From Candidatus Acetatifactor stercoripullorum (lineage in GTDB: Bacteria; Bacillota; Clostridia; Lachnospirales; Lachnospiraceae), in contig DXGH01000027.1 in NCBI GenBank assembly GCA_019114005.1, forward strand, positions 62,001 through 126,000: a DNA stretch of 64,000 nt, written 5' to 3'. Shown here one piece after another: positions 25,161 to 34,045 of the stretch (the first letter of the stretch is position 1; each line of letters starts with the position of its first letter). The notes beneath the pieces are model-generated. The model worked only from the letters and a program-made list of their open reading frames with translations, was not told the DNA's origin and made no database searches. Both the position numbers and the translations under genes were made by a program.

Positions 25161-26048
25161 CTACTCTGCCTCATAGTAAACCCATTTTTTCTGGGTCAGG
25201 AAAATCAGGGCCGTCAGGCCGCCCACCACCAGCACCATAAACCAGGCCAGGGCACAACCGTATCCAAGCTTGTTATATTTAAACGAATTCTGATACATAT
25301 AAACCACATAGAACAGCGTGCTGTTCTGGGGCTTTCCCTCCGTGATGATGTAGCTTTGCGTAAAGGCCATAAAGCCGTTGATCAACTGATTGATCAGGTT
25401 AAAAAATATGGTGGGGGTAAGCATGGGAAGGGTGATTTTAAAAAATTTGGTAAACCAGCTGGCACCGTCCACCGTAGCAGCCTCATACAGGTATTGGGGA
25501 ATCTGCTTTAACCCCGCCAGAAAAATCAGCATGGAAGACCCAAACTGCCATACCGCCAACAGAATCAAGGTCCAGATGGCTGTCTGGGACTTTCCAAGCC
25601 ACGCCGAGTTGCTCTCAATTCCAATGACTCCTAACAGTGCATTAATCATACCGTTGCTGGCAAACATACGCTTCCACAATATGGCTATGGCAACGCTGGA
25701 GCCTATAATGGACGGCAGATAGAAGACGGTTCTGTAAAAGGCGGACAGCTTTCCGGGCCGCACCAGCAAAAGAGCTACCACCAGTGCCATAAGAAGTCTT
25801 AGGGGCACGGAAAACAACACATAAAACATAGTGACGCCAAAGGTCTTCCAAAACAGCCTATCCTCGGTAAACATCGAAATATAATTTTTCAGACCCACAA
25901 ACTCCGGCGGAGTTAAAATGTCATATTGGGTGAAGGAGAATACAAACGACATCACCATGGGAATGCTGATAAAACATACAAAACCCACAATAAACGGTGA
26001 AATAAACAAATATCCTGTTATTTTTTCTTTTCTTTTTCTGTGTGTCAT
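25161..26048 (-). CDS. CUT1 ABC sugar transporter permease (MalF-like)
   Basis: 295 residues. Six hydrophobic segments and an EAA loop (LYEAATVDGASWFTKFFKITLP) mark it as the MalF-type partner of the next gene. The ATG at 26048 is chosen because GGGAGGAG precedes it by nine bases; an ATG two codons earlier is too close to that site. It sits between the binding protein and the MalG-like permease. Confidence 0.92.
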   Translation of the reverse strand: MTHRKRKEKITGYLFISPFIVGFVCFISIPMVMSFVFSFTQYDILTPPEFVGLKNYISMFTEDRLFWKTFGVTMFYVLFSVPLRLLMALVVALLLVRPGKLSAFYRTVFYLPSIIGSSVAIAILWKRMFASNGMINALLGVIGIESNSAWLGKSQTAIWTLILLAVWQFGSSMLIFLAGLKQIPQYLYEAATVDGASWFTKFFKITLPMLTPTIFFNLINQLINGFMAFTQSYIITEGKPQNSTLFYVVYMYQNSFKYNKLGYGCALAWFMVLVVGGLTALIFLTQKKWVYYEAE

Positions 26049-26073
26049 AGGCATTCTCCTCCCTATTTGCGCT

Positions 26074-27429
26074 CTACTGTGCGGCCTCTAAAATGCTCTG
26101 TGCCTCTGGCACAAACTCTGCGGCCGCTTCCGCCCCCGTCTTGTTTCCATAACGTATATCCTCCACCAGTGAAGTCAGCACCGCCTCCACCTCGCTGTAG
26201 CCTGCGGGAGTGGGCGGATCCACAGCGGTTGCAACCTGATTTACCTCTGCAACATAGTCATATACAATGGCCTCTGTTTCACTGACCAGTCCGCTGACCA
26301 TATCTGCTATGGCGCTGTTTGCGGGAATACCCCGCTCGCCCTTGAGAATCTCATTTGCCTCCTCACTGTTTACAAACCAATCGATAAATTCTGCCGCCTC
26401 GTCCTTATACTGCGAACTTTCCGTCACGGAAAAGAACATGGCGGGTTTTAAATACATGGGCTCCACAGACGCGTCAGGCAACGACGGATACATACACACT
26501 CCCAGCTCCCTGTCTCCGCCGCAGGCCTCATAAATGCTCAGGAAGGAATTGGAAAAGGAAAACACATTCCAGGTAGACAGATCGTTGATGGGCATGGAAT
26601 CCACCACCTGAGGATTTTTCTCGGACAATATGTCCGCCGGAATACAGAAAGGCGCCGTTGCAAATTGCTCCACCCAGTCAAAATGAGTGTCTGCCGCTTC
26701 CGTATTTCCTGCAAGAAGCTCACTGTAAATCACTGTTCCCATCGCCCTTGCGTTGTACTCAATGGTAGTCATGCCGCTCTCGTAGTATGCGGGCACCCCT
26801 GTTTTGTCATAAATCTCCTGGCAGATATCGTAAAATTCCTGCAAGGTGGGCTTCAGGGGAATGGTGACTCCCGCCGCATCCACAGTAGCCTTGTCATAAA
26901 GCACCATGGGGGCTGTGCTGCCAAGGGAAATGGCGTAGCAGCTTCCATCCACCGACCCGCTTTCAATGATACTGTCGCTGATCTGAGAACGGTCTATGAC
27001 GCCGGACTCCAGGTAGCCATTCAGATCCGCAAGCTGCATACTGGAGGCATACTGGCTTAAATAGGAATAATCCATCTGAATCACATCGGGCAGCTCTCCA
27101 CCAGCAGCCTGGGTAGCCAGCCTGTCCCAATAGCCCGACCAGTCTGTGAATTCTGCCTCAATCTTTATGTTGGGATTCTGCTCCATATACAGGTTGATAA
27201 CCTGCTGTGTCAGATCGTGCCTGCTCTGGCCTCCCCACCAGCTCACCCGAATTGTAATTTCCTCTTCCTGGGAAGCGGAGGCCTCCTGGGTACTCTCCTG
27301 TACCGTTTCCCGGCTCTGGGATTCCTCAGAAACGGAGGTCTGGCCTCCTCCCCCGTCAGAGCCGCAGCCGGCAAGGACTGATGCCGTCATTGCAAGTGTC
27401 GTCATGATACCAATCCATTTCTTTTTCAT
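26074..27429 (-). CDS. Extracellular solute-binding lipoprotein of a sugar ABC importer
   Basis: 451 residues. A lipoprotein signal ends at the lipobox LAGC (Cys21), followed by a Gly/Ser/Glu-rich linker (~22-55) that holds the protein off the membrane. The mature part is a family 1 bacterial binding protein (NPNIKIEAEFTDWSGYWDRL, then ELPDVIQMDYSYLSQYA). It should capture the oligosaccharide outside the cell for the two permeases that follow. Ligand not assignable; the neighbouring GH105 argues for unsaturated uronate-containing saccharides. Confidence 0.92.
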   Translation of the reverse strand: MKKKWIGIMTTLAMTASVLAGCGSDGGGGQTSVSEESQSRETVQESTQEASASQEEEITIRVSWWGGQSRHDLTQQVINLYMEQNPNIKIEAEFTDWSGYWDRLATQAAGGELPDVIQMDYSYLSQYASSMQLADLNGYLESGVIDRSQISDSIIESGSVDGSCYAISLGSTAPMVLYDKATVDAAGVTIPLKPTLQEFYDICQEIYDKTGVPAYYESGMTTIEYNARAMGTVIYSELLAGNTEAADTHFDWVEQFATAPFCIPADILSEKNPQVVDSMPINDLSTWNVFSFSNSFLSIYEACGGDRELGVCMYPSLPDASVEPMYLKPAMFFSVTESSQYKDEAAEFIDWFVNSEEANEILKGERGIPANSAIADMVSGLVSETEAIVYDYVAEVNQVATAVDPPTPAGYSEVEAVLTSLVEDIRYGNKTGAEAAAEFVPEAQSILEAAQ

Positions 27430-27456
27430 CTTTTTCTCCTTCCTGCGCTTTTTGCG

Positions 27457-28572
27457 CTATCTCAAGGCCTCACTTAAGGCCAGGATTACCAGTGACTGTC
27501 CATAGGCCATGGGCCTGATATGGATGCTTTTATAATAGGACGAATCCATGCCGATGGCCGTCCCCGCGGACACATTCTCCACAGTGCCATCCTGGGAAAT
27601 ATTGGCGCAGATCGCCTCCACAGCCCGATGGGCTGCATCCTTGTACTCTTCGGGCAAAAGCCCCATGCGAACCCCCTTATAAATTCCCGCAGCTATCCCT
27701 GCGCTTCCAGATACCTCTAAATAGCTGTCCGGCTCCTTTAACACAGTATGCCACAGGCCGGATTTGTCCTGCAGGGACACAAGCGCCTTTACCTGTGCCT
27801 TAAGAGTATCTGCAAGATAAGCCCTGACGCCCATGGAAAGATTCTTTCCGCACTGTTCCAAATACTCCAGCACGCCAAAGGTAAACCAGGAATTTCCCCT
27901 GCACCAATATATCTCTCCGAAATTGTCCTCTCTCTGGAAACTCCAGCCATGATAAAACAGTCCCGTTTTTTTGTCATAGAGGTACTTTATGTGCAGAAGA
28001 AATTGATGTATCGCCTCCTGCATCATATCTTCTCTCTTCTCTGTTGTTCCCACACGGTTTAAAAAAAGCACGGCCATCACCAGGGTGTCGATCCACAGCT
28101 CGCTGTCATTGAGCCGCACGGCCTTTCTATCGCCGATTGCGCTGGTCACATGCTGGAAGCCATTCTCCCTTGTCTTTGGAAGGGACTCCATGAGCCACAG
28201 TGCCTGACGCATACATTCCTCTCGGTATGCCTTATTTTTCCATTGCTGTGAAAGAAAGGACAGGGTCAGGAAAGGAGCCGTGGTGTTGATATTCCGGGAG
28301 GGAAGACCCTGTTCAAAATTCCGTCTGAACCATTCCCGGAAGAATTCCTGATATCTGTCGTCCCCAAATACCTGCTCTGCGCGGTACAATCCGTACAGTC
28401 CTATTCCCTGAGGCCAGTCCCACTCCTCAAACCCGAAGTCCCTGGCAACCATTCCCAGACGCTGGGATTCTGCATCTGTCTTTTTGTCCATGTCGTAATC
28501 GGCTCCTCCCAGATGAATGAGCCTGTCTATCACAAGCAGAAGCTTGTCCTCCAATTCTTGTTTCGTCAGCAT
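27457..28572 (-). CDS. GH105 unsaturated glucuronyl/rhamnogalacturonyl hydrolase
   Basis: 371 residues in an (alpha/alpha)6 barrel arrangement. Recognisable family landmarks are WPQGIGLYGLY (~53-63), the catalytic-Asp region LNDSELWIDTLVMAVLFL, WCRGNSWFTFGVLEYLE, and the final HIRPMAYGQSLVILALSE. Enzymes of this family (YteR, YesR) hydrate the unsaturated uronic acid left by polysaccharide lyases and release it. No signal peptide, so it should act on imported material. It overlaps the upstream Gfo/Idh gene by seven bases. No polysaccharide lyase is in this window. Confidence 0.93.
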   Translation of the reverse strand: MLTKQELEDKLLLVIDRLIHLGGADYDMDKKTDAESQRLGMVARDFGFEEWDWPQGIGLYGLYRAEQVFGDDRYQEFFREWFRRNFEQGLPSRNINTTAPFLTLSFLSQQWKNKAYREECMRQALWLMESLPKTRENGFQHVTSAIGDRKAVRLNDSELWIDTLVMAVLFLNRVGTTEKREDMMQEAIHQFLLHIKYLYDKKTGLFYHGWSFQREDNFGEIYWCRGNSWFTFGVLEYLEQCGKNLSMGVRAYLADTLKAQVKALVSLQDKSGLWHTVLKEPDSYLEVSGSAGIAAGIYKGVRMGLLPEEYKDAAHRAVEAICANISQDGTVENVSAGTAIGMDSSYYKSIHIRPMAYGQSLVILALSEALR

Positions 28573-29552
28573 TTTTTGTACTCCCTTTCCCTGTTATGCA
28601 GTTTCTGTGCAATTTCCACTAACGGCAGGGCATAATTCATGCTTTCTGCCGGTTGCTTTCCGCTTTCCACCGCCTGCAGAAAATGTAAGATTTCTCCGTA
28701 AAATCCGCTTGCTACAGCATTTTCCAGAGGGCTTCCCACAGCCGGCCCCTTTAAAGATGCAATAATGCGATCCTGTTTGTATACAGTAACGCCTCCCGGG
28801 CTGTCACTGCATTCCCATACGGGAAGCCTGGCATAATAAGCGGTTCCTTTGCAGGAGGCAAAGACTCTTTCATTTACAATACCGCTGTCCACCAAAATGG
28901 CTATTTGTCCCCGGATGCCGTTTTCAAACCGACAATCCAGATAAAAATTACTTACATGGGGACCATATTCCGGCAGATCCTGATAGGTAAAAGAAACCTT
29001 CTCGTAATCTCCGTCTGCCAGATACCGGAGCAAATCAATTCCATGAATGGCAGTGGTGTAAAATGTGGGCTCCACACGTCCTATCCGGCACATCTGTACG
29101 GCAAGGTTTCTCACCGTCTCCTTTTTCAGTTTTTCCTTCAGATCCTGTGCCACCGGTATAAAATGACGGTTAAAAGCCACCTGGTGCAAGACGTTGTATT
29201 TTCGGAAGGCTTCGGCAAGCTTTTCCGCCTCTTCTTTCGTAAGCGCCGGAGGCTTTTCCAGCATAATGGGAATTCCCATGGGCGCAGCCTCCATTGCCAG
29301 CAATGCGGTTCGTTCCACCGGAACCGCCATGATCAGTCCGTCCGGCTTTTCTCTCTCCATCATTTCCAGGGTGTCCGTATACACTGCTTGAAATCCTGCT
29401 GCCGCAGTTTCCCGGGCTTTTGCCGAATCCAGGTCGCAGCAGGCTGCCAGTTTAACCTTTCCTTCTTCCTGCAGACGTTTTAGCGCCGGCAGATAATAGC
29501 GTTTCACAATATCACCGCACCCAGCCAGACCGATTCGGATGCTCCTGTTCAT
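28566..29552 (-). CDS. Gfo/Idh/MocA-family oxidoreductase (first gene of the locus)
   Basis: 328 residues. The N-terminal Rossmann fold reads IRIGLAGCGDIVKRYYLPAL and the family motif EKPPALT is present; the C-terminal domain contains TTAIHGIDLLRYLADGD, the usual sugar-binding strand-helix. It is distinct from the paralogue at the end of the same locus. Its start has GGGAGG eight bases upstream, and a perfect hairpin GTCCGC/GCGGAC (29567-29582) lies directly before that site. A pathway role in processing the monosaccharides from GH105 is likely but unproven. Confidence 0.88.
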   Translation of the reverse strand: MNRSIRIGLAGCGDIVKRYYLPALKRLQEEGKVKLAACCDLDSAKARETAAAGFQAVYTDTLEMMEREKPDGLIMAVPVERTALLAMEAAPMGIPIMLEKPPALTKEEAEKLAEAFRKYNVLHQVAFNRHFIPVAQDLKEKLKKETVRNLAVQMCRIGRVEPTFYTTAIHGIDLLRYLADGDYEKVSFTYQDLPEYGPHVSNFYLDCRFENGIRGQIAILVDSGIVNERVFASCKGTAYYARLPVWECSDSPGGVTVYKQDRIIASLKGPAVGSPLENAVASGFYGEILHFLQAVESGKQPAESMNYALPLVEIAQKLHNREREYKKC

Positions 29553-29669
29553 TCCTATACCTCCCTGTCCGCTTTTGCGGACGTGCCTTCAGTTTTTGTT
29601 AAAATACTTCTTTTGACTTTTGATACGATTTATTATATAGGATTAAAAAAAAAAGAAAACACAAAAAAG

Positions 29670-29709
29670 AAAACTGTAATGTTTAAAAAATAGCTTTTTT
29701 TACAGTTTT
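29670..29709. promoter_or_regulatory. Inverted repeat in the divergent region, candidate regulator site
   Basis: AAAACTGTAA (29670-29679) and TTACAGTTTT (29700-29709) are perfect inverted arms 20 bases apart. A third ACTGTAAT occurs at 29792-29799, overlapping the kinase -10 region. The site lies between the leftward sugar locus and the rightward two-component genes, where the AraC-type response regulator would be expected to bind. Confidence 0.45.
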
Positions 29710-29764
29710 TTTCCAATATTTGTAATTGTATGGATTTTTAATATAATCTCAGCCTTTTTTTGAC

Positions 29765-29793
29765 TTTACAAGGCTTTGAAAAAAATGTAATAC
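29765..29793 (+). promoter_or_regulatory. Promoter of the two-component operon
   Basis: TTTACA (29765-29770) and TAATAC (29788-29793) are 17 bases apart, ~35 bases upstream of the histidine kinase start. Confidence 0.5.
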
Positions 29794-29831
29794 TGTAATA
29801 GGGGTAATTTTTTTAGGAGTACATATACGAG

Positions 29832-31571
29832 ATGCGTATCAAATATTTTTTTCGCAATTTGAAGCTGGCCAAAAAATTTATACTGATCTTTACACTGGCT
29901 CTGTCTGTGATCTGTCTGACTGGCATTTCCGTAATATGCTTTATTACAGACAAGTACAATCAGGAGCTTTACGCAAAGACTCAGCTTGCCATGGACTTTC
30001 TGGTCACCGATTTGGAGACAAGCCTGAAGGAAATTGCGGTGACCACTGATTATCTGATTGAAAATCAACAGATCCAGCGGTCCCTGACACAATATCATAC
30101 TGCAGATACCACTGAGGAAAAGGCCCGCAGCAAACGGCTGCTTTATGACAATCTTTACTCTTACTTCAACTCCGACACCGCAATCGAGTCTATCGTCCTT
30201 GTGTTGGGAGACGGTTCTTTTGTGCGGATGGGCTATTCCTCCTGGGACTATTCCAGGGATGCTTTCAAAGCTTTGGAAGCCGCCTCCGATCAGGCCATGG
30301 GGCGCCTGGTCTGGCAGGGAGGAAGTGATTTTGACAATACAGCCTTCTGCGCCCGTCAGATTCGGCAAAAGGCATATTTAAAGCTGGATAAGCTGGCCAC
30401 TTTGTTTGTGGAGGTCAATATGGAAAAAATTATCTCTCAGTCCTCGGGTGCCAAGGAAGCCTGTCTTGTCTTTGATACCGGCGGTGATTTTCTGTATTAT
30501 CCCAATCCTTTTCCCGAGGAAATTGCTCCCTGCGACTATCCCTCCTCCGACAGCTATCAGGTGATCCACTCCTCTGAGGGCGTGTATTTTGCGGCGTCTG
30601 GAAGCCTCCCCTACACGGGCTGGAGCTATACTTATTTTTTCGACTATGAGGATTTGTTTTCCCAGCTGAACAACGCTCTTTGGACAGCACTTTTTGTGCT
30701 GGTGCTTGTATTTTTTGTGGTGGTCGCCGCAGAATATGCGCTGGTCCGGCGAATTACCTCTCACTTCCGCACCCTGGAAGAAAAAATGCGGTATTTTGAG
30801 TCCGGGGCTTTAGAGCCCTTGCCCGTATCCTATGATTATTCTACACGCAATGATGAAATCGGGCTGCTTCACCGTAGGTTTGATCAGACTGTGCTGAACT
30901 ATAAAAAGCTGGTCCACGACAACTATCGCAAGCAGCTTTTGCTGAAGGACGCCGCTATCCGGAATCTGGAACAGCAGATTCATCCACACTTTTTGTATAA
31001 TGTGCTGGATTCCATTTATCTGCTGGCAGAGGCCCACGGCGTGCCTGATATTGCTGATATGTCGCACTCCCTGGCCTGCCTGTTCCGGGCCTCCATTTCC
31101 GACAGCGCTCCCACCATTCCCATTCGCAACGAGCTGGACTATCTGGACAGTTACATCCATATCCAGCTGCTGCGCTTTCGGGAATTAATCCATTTTTCCA
31201 GCTCCTTGGACGAGCCCTGTCTTGATGTGATGATACCAAAGCTTTCCATTCAGCCTTTGGTGGAGAATGCCATAAAGCACGGCATAGAGGAGACCGGAGA
31301 AAGCTGCCGGATTGTTCTTACCATATCGGATCAGGATAAGGGGACCTATATTTCCGTGTCCAACACAGGCTCCCGCTTCGAGGATGATATGGAGCTCCGG
31401 CTTCGGCATCCGAAGCAAAGCCTCTCAAACACCCTTGAGGTTCACGGAATCGGTCTTAGAAATATCAACGAAAGGCTGCAGCTGATCTATGGTGAGCAGT
31501 GCTGCCTGCACTTTTACAACAACGGCCCCTGTGCAGTGGTCTATTTCATAATTCCGAAAGGAGACAGCTGA
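29832..31571 (+). CDS. Sensor histidine kinase, YesM/LytS type
   Basis: 579 residues. TM1 (~14-36) and TM2 (~278-302) enclose a ~240-residue extracellular sensor; HAMP follows, then the His_kinase domain with the phosphoacceptor in EQQIHPHFLYNVLD and an HATPase domain with N-box LVENAIKHGI and GIGLRNINERL. Kinases of this class pair with AraC-type response regulators to control carbohydrate uptake. The gene is directly followed by its response regulator (TGA then ATG) and diverges from the GH105 locus, which it probably activates when extracellular saccharide is present. Confidence 0.93.
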   Translation: MRIKYFFRNLKLAKKFILIFTLALSVICLTGISVICFITDKYNQELYAKTQLAMDFLVTDLETSLKEIAVTTDYLIENQQIQRSLTQYHTADTTEEKARSKRLLYDNLYSYFNSDTAIESIVLVLGDGSFVRMGYSSWDYSRDAFKALEAASDQAMGRLVWQGGSDFDNTAFCARQIRQKAYLKLDKLATLFVEVNMEKIISQSSGAKEACLVFDTGGDFLYYPNPFPEEIAPCDYPSSDSYQVIHSSEGVYFAASGSLPYTGWSYTYFFDYEDLFSQLNNALWTALFVLVLVFFVVVAAEYALVRRITSHFRTLEEKMRYFESGALEPLPVSYDYSTRNDEIGLLHRRFDQTVLNYKKLVHDNYRKQLLLKDAAIRNLEQQIHPHFLYNVLDSIYLLAEAHGVPDIADMSHSLACLFRASISDSAPTIPIRNELDYLDSYIHIQLLRFRELIHFSSSLDEPCLDVMIPKLSIQPLVENAIKHGIEETGESCRIVLTISDQDKGTYISVSNTGSRFEDDMELRLRHPKQSLSNTLEVHGIGLRNINERLQLIYGEQCCLHFYNNGPCAVVYFIIPKGDS

Positions 31572-33092
31572 ATGTATCGTGTATTGCTTGTGGATGATGA
31601 ACCCATTGTACTTTCCTCCTTGTCCGCCATCCTTCCCTGGGATTTGCTGGAGTGCCAGCTTGTGGGCACCGCCTCAAACGGCATGGATGCCTACAATAAA
31701 ATCTGCGACGAATATCCCGATATTGTCATTACGGACATCAAAATGCCCTTGCTCAATGGTCTTGAGCTCATTGAAAGGGCGAAAAAGCTGGATGCGGATA
31801 TTGATTTTGTGGTGCTGTCCGGCTATGACGACTTTGCCTTTGCCCAGTCCGCCATGAAATTTGGCGTAAAGGATTATCACTTAAAGCCTGTGCGCAAAGA
31901 GGAGCTCACCGCAACGCTGCAAAAAATCATAGCGGAACGCAGGCAAAAGGAACAGGCGCTTCTTTTTCAGGAGCGGCAGTTTCTGCAGAAATTAAAGCTT
32001 CCCCTACAGAAAAGCTTTCTTTTTGACGCCTTTAATGCCTCCGGTCTGTCGGAGGAAACCCTGAAGCGCTACACCCACCTTTTGGGATTTCCACAGGGCA
32101 ATGTGACCTGCCTCATTGCCTCCTTTCTGGAGCCTGCTTTTTTATCCCGTTTTCAGGAGGAATTTTATTGCTGTATCCGCCGTCTGCCCATACGGGTATT
32201 GTGGCCCGCCTTTTATGTCACGAACAGCTTTTTATTTTTATATACCGCAGACGACCTCTCCACAGGAGACCAGCTCCAGCGGTTTGTCAAATCCAGAAGC
32301 TGGCCCGGGCAGTCGGTGGAACTGGAATGCCAATTCATTCATTTTGAAACCATTACCTGTGCCTATCGGGAAATCATCCGTAAAATTTCCCGATATCAAA
32401 CCATCCGGCTGATCAATGAAATGCAGCCGCCGGAGGAGATTCTCAACCCTTCTCTTACCGCCCACAGCTTTGGCATCGCTTACAGCGGATGGGAAAGTCT
32501 CTCCGACCAATACGAAGCCCAGAAGCTCATTCAGGATACCTTTGCTCCTGTGGCTGATGTAGACACGGCCATCCTTCTATGTATCCGCCTGCTGTTCTCC
32601 TCGCCGCTTTTTTCCGCCAAGGAGGATTTTGATTTTCACACACTGCAGCTTCTTTTCCGCAGCAGCACTGTGGAAGAGGTTCAGAATCTGGCTCTCCGTC
32701 TGCTGTCCGGACGCCTCCCTGTACAGGCCTCCAAATGCGGCCCCCAGAAAGCCACTCTGATTCCCAGGGTAAAGGAATATGTGAACGCACACTTAGACTC
32801 CGAGTCCCTCTCCTTAAAATGGCTGGCGGAAAATCAGTTTTTCGTCAGTGTAGGTTATCTCAGCAAGCAGTTTCAGCAGGAGGAGGGGGAGCATTTCTCC
32901 CATTATCTGAACAGACAGCGGGTTGCGCTGGCCAAAAAGCTCATGACCTCCTATCACAACAGTAATATTCAGGAGGTGGCTCTGTTAGTGGGATTTCGCA
33001 ACAATCCCAGATATTTCAGCCAGGTGTTTAAAAAGTACACAGGAATGACCCCCAGCGAATATCTGGCCGGGCAGAAAGAAGGAGCGTCCTGA
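31572..33092 (+). CDS. AraC-family response regulator, YesN type
   Basis: 506 residues. The receiver domain (1-120) has the acidic pair in LLVDDEP, the phosphorylation site in DIVITDIKMPLLNG and the conserved Lys in KDYHLKPV. A ~270-residue middle region is unrecognised, as usual in this family. The C-terminal ~100 residues are two AraC helix-turn-helix motifs (LSLKWLAENQFFVSVGYLSK and NIQEVALLVGFRNNPRYFSQ). It is cotranscribed with the kinase and should activate the divergent sugar locus. Confidence 0.94.
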   Translation: MYRVLLVDDEPIVLSSLSAILPWDLLECQLVGTASNGMDAYNKICDEYPDIVITDIKMPLLNGLELIERAKKLDADIDFVVLSGYDDFAFAQSAMKFGVKDYHLKPVRKEELTATLQKIIAERRQKEQALLFQERQFLQKLKLPLQKSFLFDAFNASGLSEETLKRYTHLLGFPQGNVTCLIASFLEPAFLSRFQEEFYCCIRRLPIRVLWPAFYVTNSFLFLYTADDLSTGDQLQRFVKSRSWPGQSVELECQFIHFETITCAYREIIRKISRYQTIRLINEMQPPEEILNPSLTAHSFGIAYSGWESLSDQYEAQKLIQDTFAPVADVDTAILLCIRLLFSSPLFSAKEDFDFHTLQLLFRSSTVEEVQNLALRLLSGRLPVQASKCGPQKATLIPRVKEYVNAHLDSESLSLKWLAENQFFVSVGYLSKQFQQEEGEHFSHYLNRQRVALAKKLMTSYHNSNIQEVALLVGFRNNPRYFSQVFKKYTGMTPSEYLAGQKEGAS

Positions 33093-33130
33093 AAGCATCT
33101 ATTTTGATGCCTTCCAGGACGCTCTTTTCT
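33082..33130 (+). terminator. Terminator of the two-component operon
   Basis: Outer arms GAGCGTCCTG and CAGGACGCTC, with an inner AAGCATC/GATGCCTT pairing, form a long stem-loop beginning inside the last codons of the regulator gene, and TTTTCTCTTTTC follows. Confidence 0.85.
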
Positions 33131-33135
33131 CTTTT

Positions 33136-33819
33136 CTATTCTTTTGCAGACAGCTTTCGATACTCTCCCTTTCTGTCGTAGGAATCCAGCAGATAGGAAT
33201 CATCTGTGAGCACACAGTCGATCTCCAGATCATCCTGGCGGTAGCGGCTGTGCCTGCGCAGGTCTTCTCTGGGCCTCTCCTGCTTGGCCTGAAACTCCTT
33301 TTTCCCCGAAAACTGTCCCGTCAGATATTTCGACACCTTCTGGAACCGGATTTTTACCTTCTGGGCCAGCGTGGCCTGCCCGCTCCCGGCAGCCTCCGCC
33401 GGGGAAAAGTAAGGATTTTGCTGCAGCAGGCTCTGAGGGGTCTGCACTCCCAGCGCTCCCGCCGCCACCTGGGGGCCGTGGAGCTTTCCGGAAGCGTCCT
33501 GGGTCTCTTCCAAAACAGGCTCCTGTAAGACTGTTTTTTCAGGATATGCCTCTTTGCTCCCTTCCTCCAGGGTCTCCTGGACGCCCCCTCCCCATAGATT
33601 CTGAGCAAACGTTTTTGCCGCATTCAGCGTACTTTTCAGCCAGGCGGACAAGGAAAAGGTCCCCTGGGGCTGTGTAACCGTTTCCGCGGACTGGGGCGTC
33701 GCGGAAGCGCTTTCCCACGCCGCGCCCGCTTTGCCCTCCAGCGAATGCGTCTGTGTATGAATACAGGTAGTCACATTATGTGTATCGCTATGACTGTTTC
33801 CCACTCCGTTTATCTGCAT
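33136..33819 (-). CDS. Orphan hypothetical protein, unrecognised
   Basis: 227 residues without a family I can name. It has no signal peptide or membrane segment. The first ~60 residues are rich in His, Ser, Thr and Asn; a hydrophobic-amphipathic stretch (LSAWLKSTLNAAKTFAQNLW) follows at ~58-77; a long Glu/Gln/Ala-rich middle is probably disordered; and the last ~80 residues are strongly charged, with VKIRFQKVSKYLTGQF and a basic run ending in YRQDDLEIDCVLTDDSYLLDSYDRKG. Start at 33819 has AAGGAGG nearby. It stands alone between a terminator and the amylase gene. Codon use resembles the neighbours. Confidence 0.6.
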   Translation of the reverse strand: MQINGVGNSHSDTHNVTTCIHTQTHSLEGKAGAAWESASATPQSAETVTQPQGTFSLSAWLKSTLNAAKTFAQNLWGGGVQETLEEGSKEAYPEKTVLQEPVLEETQDASGKLHGPQVAAGALGVQTPQSLLQQNPYFSPAEAAGSGQATLAQKVKIRFQKVSKYLTGQFSGKKEFQAKQERPREDLRRHSRYRQDDLEIDCVLTDDSYLLDSYDRKGEYRKLSAKE

Positions 33820-34045
33820 AGTGCCGTCCTCCTTATCAGTGCTGTGTGGTTTGACGGTTTCACTTATTGTATCGACAGATTACGGCAAAACCTTAATTTC
33901 CTTTTCCCTGTTAAATCCCATTATTGATATACAAAGCCGTCCGGCAGAAGCTGATCAGCTAACGCAACCGCCTCTTTACGATTCTGGCACGGAAATGAGA
34001 TCACCTGCTGATTTTCTGCGCTTTCCAACGACTCATTCAGCAGAA

